Assembly: GCA_029263275.1 (NCBI GenBank)
Contig: JAJCXU010000081.1
Location: 1 to 8,235 of the forward strand
DNA: 8,235 nucleotides
DNA from: Ilumatobacter sp.
GTDB taxonomy: Bacteria > Actinomycetota > Acidimicrobiia > Acidimicrobiales > Ilumatobacteraceae
Direction of reading: 5' to 3'
The position numbers were made by a program, and so were the translations under genes. A model generated the notes under the pieces. That model searched no databases, was not told the DNA's origin, and saw only the letters and a program-made list of their open reading frames with translations. Shown here piece by piece: positions 5,005-8,235 of this stretch. Positions within the stretch are counted from its first letter, which is position 1; each line of letters opens with the position of its first letter.

Positions 5005-7307
5005 AGCGAGTACGGGTCGACGAGCGCGATTGTGCGGTGACCGCCACGTGCGCGGGCCTGGTTGCAGCCTTCTCGAGCGCCTCCCCGACTGGCGCAGCGG
5101 GATCTGACGCCGTTGTGATCGTTGCAACGATCGCGGCAACAGCGTGGATGGCAGCGTCCGCACCGTGGTGGGTGCTGGCGCTCGTCGGCGGTGTCGCCGC
5201 GTTCGCCGGGTTCGGGCCAGTCGCGATCGGACTTGGCCTCATCGGCGCCGGAATCGCGTTCGTCATCGGTACCACCCGAGCCGACGTCAGCACAGCACGA
5301 ACCGCGTCGGCTGGCTGCGGGCTCGTTGCGCTGTGTCACCTGCAAGTCGGAGGATTCTTCGGTGCCAGCGCGATCATCGGCTTCTCATGCGCAGGACTCC
5401 TCATCGGATTCGGACTGGCGCGGCGCAAGAGCGCTCGGCGGCGATTGGTACAGCGCATCGCCATCGGCCTCGCCGCATTTGTTGCCGTCGCCACGGTTGC
5501 CGCTGGCTTCTCGTTGCTGGGCGCCCGCAGCGACATCCTCGAGGGTCGAGAGTTCTTCGAAGCGGGCGTGGAGCACCTGCGCGACGGTGAATCCATCGCT
5601 GCAGCTGCCGACTTCGAGCGGGCTGCCAGCGCCTTCTCCGATGCCGAGACGGCCACCAATCGCCCGTGGACCCAGCCAGCACGGTTGGTGCCCGTCGTCG
5701 CTCAACATCGCGACGCCGGCGCCACCGCCGCGAACTCCGGCCGACGCGCCAGCGCGGACGTCGGGGCATTGGCGGCGGTGTTGGATGTCGACGCCCTGCG
5801 CCCGTCCGCAGGACGCTTCGACCTCGACACGATCGAGCTGCTTGCCGAGCCCGTCGGCGCGGCACATCGCACGCTGCTTGCCGTGGGCGACGAGATCGGG
5901 ACGGCGAATTCGCCATGGTTGACGGGGTCGGTCCAACGCCAAATCGACAGTGCCGAGCGGGAGTTCGCCGACAACATCGGAACCTTCGACACCCTCGCGG
6001 CCGCATTCGACAGGGCCCCCGCGTTGCTCGGCGCTGATGGGCAACGCCGCTACTTCATGGCATTCACGACGCCTGCCGAGGCACGGGGAACCGGCGGCTT
6101 CATGGGCAACTTCGCGTTGCTCACCGCCGACGACGGCCTGGTCACACTGAGCGACTTCGGCCGCACGCTCGATCTCAACCGCGGCTTCGAGAACCGCGTC
6201 GTGGACGCTCCTGACGACTGGCTTCGCCGTTGGGGCCGCTATGGCTTCACCAACGGTCCGGATGGCACGACAGGCCGCGAACCCTGGTCGAACATCACCG
6301 CGTCGCCGCACTTCTCGTCCACGGCGGCGGTCATTGCATCGCTGTTCCCCCAGAGCGGCGGCAGTGAGATCGATGGAGTGATCGCCATCGATCCGTACGT
6401 GCTCCAGGCCTTCGTCGGCTTCAGTGGTCCGATCACGATCAACGACACCGATCAGGCGCTGACCCGCAACAACACGGCGCAGTACCTCCTGTTCGATCAG
6501 TACACGATCGAGAGCGACGAACGCATCGACGCACTTGAGCAGGTTGCGACCACGACGATGAACCAGCTCCTCGACGGGGCGCTGCCCGACCCGGCGGTCT
6601 TGGCGGACGTGCTCGGACCACTCGTGGAAGAGGAACGACTCGTCGCATGGATGGCTGCGCCCGACGACCAGGCCCTGATCGAAGAGATCGGACTCTCAGG
6701 CGTACTCCCCGAACTCGATGGAAGCGACGACGGGTTCTCCGTCGTCATCAACAACGCAGGCGCCAACAAGCTCGACGCCTTCCTCACACGCGACTTCGAA
6801 TACGACGCCACGTACGCACACGGCGCTGACGGCACGGCATTCGTCTCCGCGAACCTGGCGATCACTCTGACCAACTCCGCACCCGACTCGGGGCTACCCG
6901 ATGGCGTGATTGGCAACTATGTCGGCGAAGCAATCGGAACCAATCGGTCGCTGATCAGCCTGTACACAGCTGCACCCGTCGCCTCCGTCACCGTTGATGG
7001 CACCGAGGCGGTAGTCGAGACGGGCAGCGAAGCCGGGTGGAACGTCGCCACCCTCGTCGTGAGCACTCCCTCCGACGCGTCGAGCCACATCGTCGTTCAG
7101 ATCGACGGTTCACTTCGTGATGTCAACGGCGAATCCCGACCGGTCGCGGCCGACGCCCCCAAGTTGGACCAGCCCGGGCTCATCGTGCGGACGCAACCAT
7201 TGGTCGACAGTCCGACGTACCGAATCGAGACGCACGACGTCGATGGACAGTCGCTCGTCGACTACTCCGGCGGCGTCGCTGGCGTCGCCTCCTGGCCCGC
7301 TGGGTGA
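5001..7307 (+). CDS. DUF4012 domain-containing membrane protein with extra N-terminal multi-pass module
   Basis: A 768-residue protein. Hydrophobic segments near 36-52, 56-70, 72-90, 104-112 (weak) and 118-140, an Arg/Lys-rich loop at 141-152, and a strong helix at 153-173 give an N-terminal membrane module. Helical repeats follow (about 178-260, including LVPVVAQHRDA, like the LPvxGxQ stretch usual before DUF4012), then the DUF4012 core: YFMAFTTPAEARGTGGFMGNF (351-371, family signature of the xNxxExRxTGGF type) and on to about 500. A beta-rich C-terminal region (about 575-750) is probably extracytoplasmic. The family's biochemical role is not established; members often lie near polysaccharide genes, which fits the sugar transferase and acetyltransferase to the right. 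The GTG at 5001 is the first possible start after the in-frame stop at 4932; a weak GGCGAG precedes it. Many DUF4012 proteins have a single N-terminal helix, so the multi-pass module is unusual. Confidence 0.85.
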   Translation: MKRVRVDERDCAVTATCAGLVAAFSSASPTGAAGSDAVVIVATIAATAWMAASAPWWVLALVGGVAAFAGFGPVAIGLGLIGAGIAFVIGTTRADVSTARTASAGCGLVALCHLQVGGFFGASAIIGFSCAGLLIGFGLARRKSARRRLVQRIAIGLAAFVAVATVAAGFSLLGARSDILEGREFFEAGVEHLRDGESIAAAADFERAASAFSDAETATNRPWTQPARLVPVVAQHRDAGATAANSGRRASADVGALAAVLDVDALRPSAGRFDLDTIELLAEPVGAAHRTLLAVGDEIGTANSPWLTGSVQRQIDSAEREFADNIGTFDTLAAAFDRAPALLGADGQRRYFMAFTTPAEARGTGGFMGNFALLTADDGLVTLSDFGRTLDLNRGFENRVVDAPDDWLRRWGRYGFTNGPDGTTGREPWSNITASPHFSSTAAVIASLFPQSGGSEIDGVIAIDPYVLQAFVGFSGPITINDTDQALTRNNTAQYLLFDQYTIESDERIDALEQVATTTMNQLLDGALPDPAVLADVLGPLVEEERLVAWMAAPDDQALIEEIGLSGVLPELDGSDDGFSVVINNAGANKLDAFLTRDFEYDATYAHGADGTAFVSANLAITLTNSAPDSGLPDGVIGNYVGEAIGTNRSLISLYTAAPVASVTVDGTEAVVETGSEAGWNVATLVVSTPSDASSHIVVQIDGSLRDVNGESRPVAADAPKLDQPGLIVRTQPLVDSPTYRIETHDVDGQSLVDYSGGVAGVASWPAG

Positions 7308-7310
7308 TCA
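7305..7310. other. Abutting convergent stop codons (TGATCA)
   Basis: The DUF4012 gene ends with TGA at 7305-7307 and the sugar transferase, read on the other strand, ends with TGA at 7310-7308. The two stops form the palindrome TGATCA with no base between them. Any terminator for either gene must lie within the coding sequence of the other. Confidence 0.9.
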
Positions 7311-7958
7311 GCAGCTGTCGGGCGAGTCTTCGGGCCCATCGCGGTCGCCGACGAATTCAGCGCTCGTCACTGTGCGGCCGTCGGTGATGCCACGCCGGCT
7401 GAGAATGGCCGTGGGCGTTCGCAGCAGAATCTGCAGGTCACGCCATGGCGAGGCACGGTCGACGTAGTCGACGTCGTGCGCCAACTTGGCTGGCCAGTCG
7501 ACACCGTTGCGTCCATTCACCTGCGCCCAACCGGTCAGGCCCGGGCGAGCTTCCAGACGGCGACGCTGTGTCGGCGAGTAGTGCTCGTTGTAGTGGAGCA
7601 GGAGTGGACGCGGGCCAATCATGCTCATGTCGCCACGAAGGACACACCAGAGTTGCGGCAGCTCGTCGAGGCTGCTGGCGCGCAGTCGAACACCGAACGC
7701 AGTGAGCCGCTCCTGATCGCTCAGCAGTTCCCCGTCGGCATCGACCGAACTGGTCATCGTCCGGAACTTCAGCAGTTCGAACGGCTCGCCGTGGAGCCCA
7801 GCCCGCTGTTGACGAAAGATCACCGGAGCGCCGAGACGGATGCGCACAACCAGCGCTGTTGCCGCGATCAACGGTGATAAAACCACCAGCAGCACGCCCG
7901 CGATGAAGGCGTCGAGCCAGCGCTTGGGCGCCAACAGCAACCATCGTGACGTGGACAT
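7308..7958 (-). CDS. Bacterial sugar transferase, PglC-type monotopic phosphoglycosyl transferase
   Basis: A 216-residue enzyme expected to move a phospho-sugar from a nucleotide sugar to undecaprenyl phosphate at the cytoplasmic membrane face, the first membrane step of surface glycan assembly. Family PF02397 features: KRWLD (12-16) followed by a hydrophobic re-entrant helix (17-40), FRQQRAGLHGEPFELLKFRTM (48-68), the catalytic Asp-Glu pair D98-E99 in SLDELPQLW, GDMSMIGPRPL (109-119) and ARPGLTGWAQVNGRN (137-151). Its length matches the minimal PglC/small PGT group rather than the long WbaP/WcaJ type with extra membrane helices. The donor sugar is not readable, but the adjacent NeuD/PglD-type gene suggests an N-acylated amino sugar. 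The start has a TAGCCT box 7 nt upstream and no Shine-Dalgarno sequence. The stop abuts the DUF4012 stop. Confidence 0.93.
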   Translation of the reverse strand: MSTSRWLLLAPKRWLDAFIAGVLLVVLSPLIAATALVVRIRLGAPVIFRQQRAGLHGEPFELLKFRTMTSSVDADGELLSDQERLTAFGVRLRASSLDELPQLWCVLRGDMSMIGPRPLLLHYNEHYSPTQRRRLEARPGLTGWAQVNGRNGVDWPAKLAHDVDYVDRASPWRDLQILLRTPTAILSRRGITDGRTVTSAEFVGDRDGPEDSPDSC

Positions 7959-7965
7959 GGGCCGC

Positions 7966-7971
7966 AGGCTA
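7966..7971 (-). promoter_or_regulatory. Predicted -10 box of the sugar transferase gene
   Basis: The minus-strand hexamer TAGCCT matches TANNNT and ends 7 nt before the ATG at 7958, placing +1 at or next to that ATG. The -35 position would fall at about 7989-7994, immediately against the start of the divergent gene; no -35 consensus is visible there. Confidence 0.5.
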
Positions 7972-7982
7972 GAGGGCTTGGA

Positions 7983-7988
7983 TAGTTT
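7983..7988 (+). promoter_or_regulatory. Predicted -10 box of the acetyltransferase gene
   Basis: TAGTTT matches TANNNT and ends exactly 6 nt before the ATG at 7995, so a start site 7 nt downstream would be the A of the ATG. No Shine-Dalgarno sequence is present. The box is only 11 bp from the opposing -10 box at 7966-7971. Confidence 0.55.
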
Positions 7989-7994
7989 GTCGGC

Positions 7995-8235
7995 ATGAAC
8001 GACGGCCGAGTGGTGTCCCCGACCACTGCCAAAGTGATCATCGTCGGCGTTGGCGGGTTCGGCCGCGAGGTCATCGACATCGTCGACGGCATGCAGGCGA
8101 TCGGTGCTCCGGTCGAATTGGCGGGCTCGGTCGACGATGCGGAGGTCGACCGCGCCGAACTCCAGGAACTCGGCGTGACCTACCTCGGCACCACCGCTGA
8201 CTTGGCCGCATTGGGCGGCTCGTACGTCATCGGTG
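7995..8235 (+). CDS. NeuD/PglD-type sugar O/N-acetyltransferase, N-terminal part only
   Basis: Eighty residues are visible before the right edge. After a 12-residue lead, KVIIVGVGGFGREVIDIVDGM (13-33) is the glycine-rich Rossmann-like start of the NeuD/PglD family N-terminal domain (PglD_N), which binds the UDP-sugar; LAGSVDD (43-49) and the TYLGTTADL stretch (62-70) are the usual following strands. The left-handed beta-helix acetyltransferase domain lies outside the window. PglD acetylates UDP-4-amino-sugars in bacillosamine synthesis, and NeuD acetylates sialic acid. Lying beside a PglC-type transferase favours an amino-sugar role, which is inference. The ATG at 7995 is supported by the TAGTTT box 6 nt upstream. 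A general Rossmann-fold oxidoreductase is less likely, given GGFGREV and the spacing. Confidence 0.8.
   Translation, partial: MNDGRVVSPTTAKVIIVGVGGFGREVIDIVDGMQAIGAPVELAGSVDDAEVDRAELQELGVTYLGTTADLAALGGSYVIG

Noticed and set aside
4867..5163. Upstream start at 5163 for the minus-strand surface protein
   Set aside because: It would put about 100 Arg-rich residues before a perfect signal peptide and overlap the DUF4012 gene. The signal peptide must be N-terminal.
5385..6311. Long minus-strand open frame (308 codons) opposite the DUF4012 gene
   Set aside because: It lies wholly inside the DUF4012 coding region, has no motif or start signal, and is explained as a shadow of the codon bias.

Overview
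This is a GC-rich window (roughly two-thirds G+C by eye) with near-continuous coding on both strands. Gene content suggests a chromosomal segment of an actinobacterium, possibly of the Acidimicrobiia/Ilumatobacter type: a UvrD2-like helicase with a C-terminal HRDC domain, a histidine phosphatase strongly resembling mycobacterial Rv3214, a large DUF4012 membrane protein and a small LPxTG-like surface protein. The lineage below phylum is inference. I see no tRNA, rRNA, CRISPR, transposase or integrase, and no stretch over 300 bases without a gene.

Layout, left to right. (1) 1-605, minus: hemolysin III/TrhA (PAQR) membrane protein, missing only its C-terminus at the window edge. (2) 680-3583, minus: 967-residue UvrD2-like SF1A helicase with HRDC, carrying an unusual N-terminal extension of about 265 residues that starts with a Cys/His motif. 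(3) 3670-4272, plus: histidine phosphatase, divergent from the helicase. (4) 4324-4866, minus: small exported Ig-like protein with an IPSTG sorting-type tail, convergent with the phosphatase. (5) 5001-7307, plus: 768-residue DUF4012 protein with an N-terminal multi-pass membrane module, divergent from gene 4 and possibly preceded by an 18-codon leader ORF. (6) 7308-7958, minus: PglC-type sugar transferase, whose stop codon abuts that of gene 5. (7) 7995 to the right edge, plus: N-terminus of a NeuD/PglD-type sugar acetyltransferase, only 36 bp from the divergent start of gene 6.

The left half reads as housekeeping: membrane homeostasis, DNA repair and a phosphatase. The right half looks like the edge of a cell-surface glycan locus: a membrane phosphoglycosyl transferase, a sugar-nucleotide acetyltransferase and a DUF4012 protein, a family often found near polysaccharide genes, plus a candidate wall-anchored protein. 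The most striking shared feature is regulatory. Six of the seven genes have a TANNNT hexamer ending 6-8 nt (in one case 10 nt, ahead of the leader ORF) upstream of a start codon, with no clear Shine-Dalgarno sequence. This is the architecture of leaderless actinobacterial mRNAs, and it also helps choose the starts. I do not see a convincing wholly new multi-gene system; the best novelty candidates are the helicase N-terminal extension, the overlapping divergent promoters at 7959-7994, and the leader ORF overlapping the DUF4012 start.
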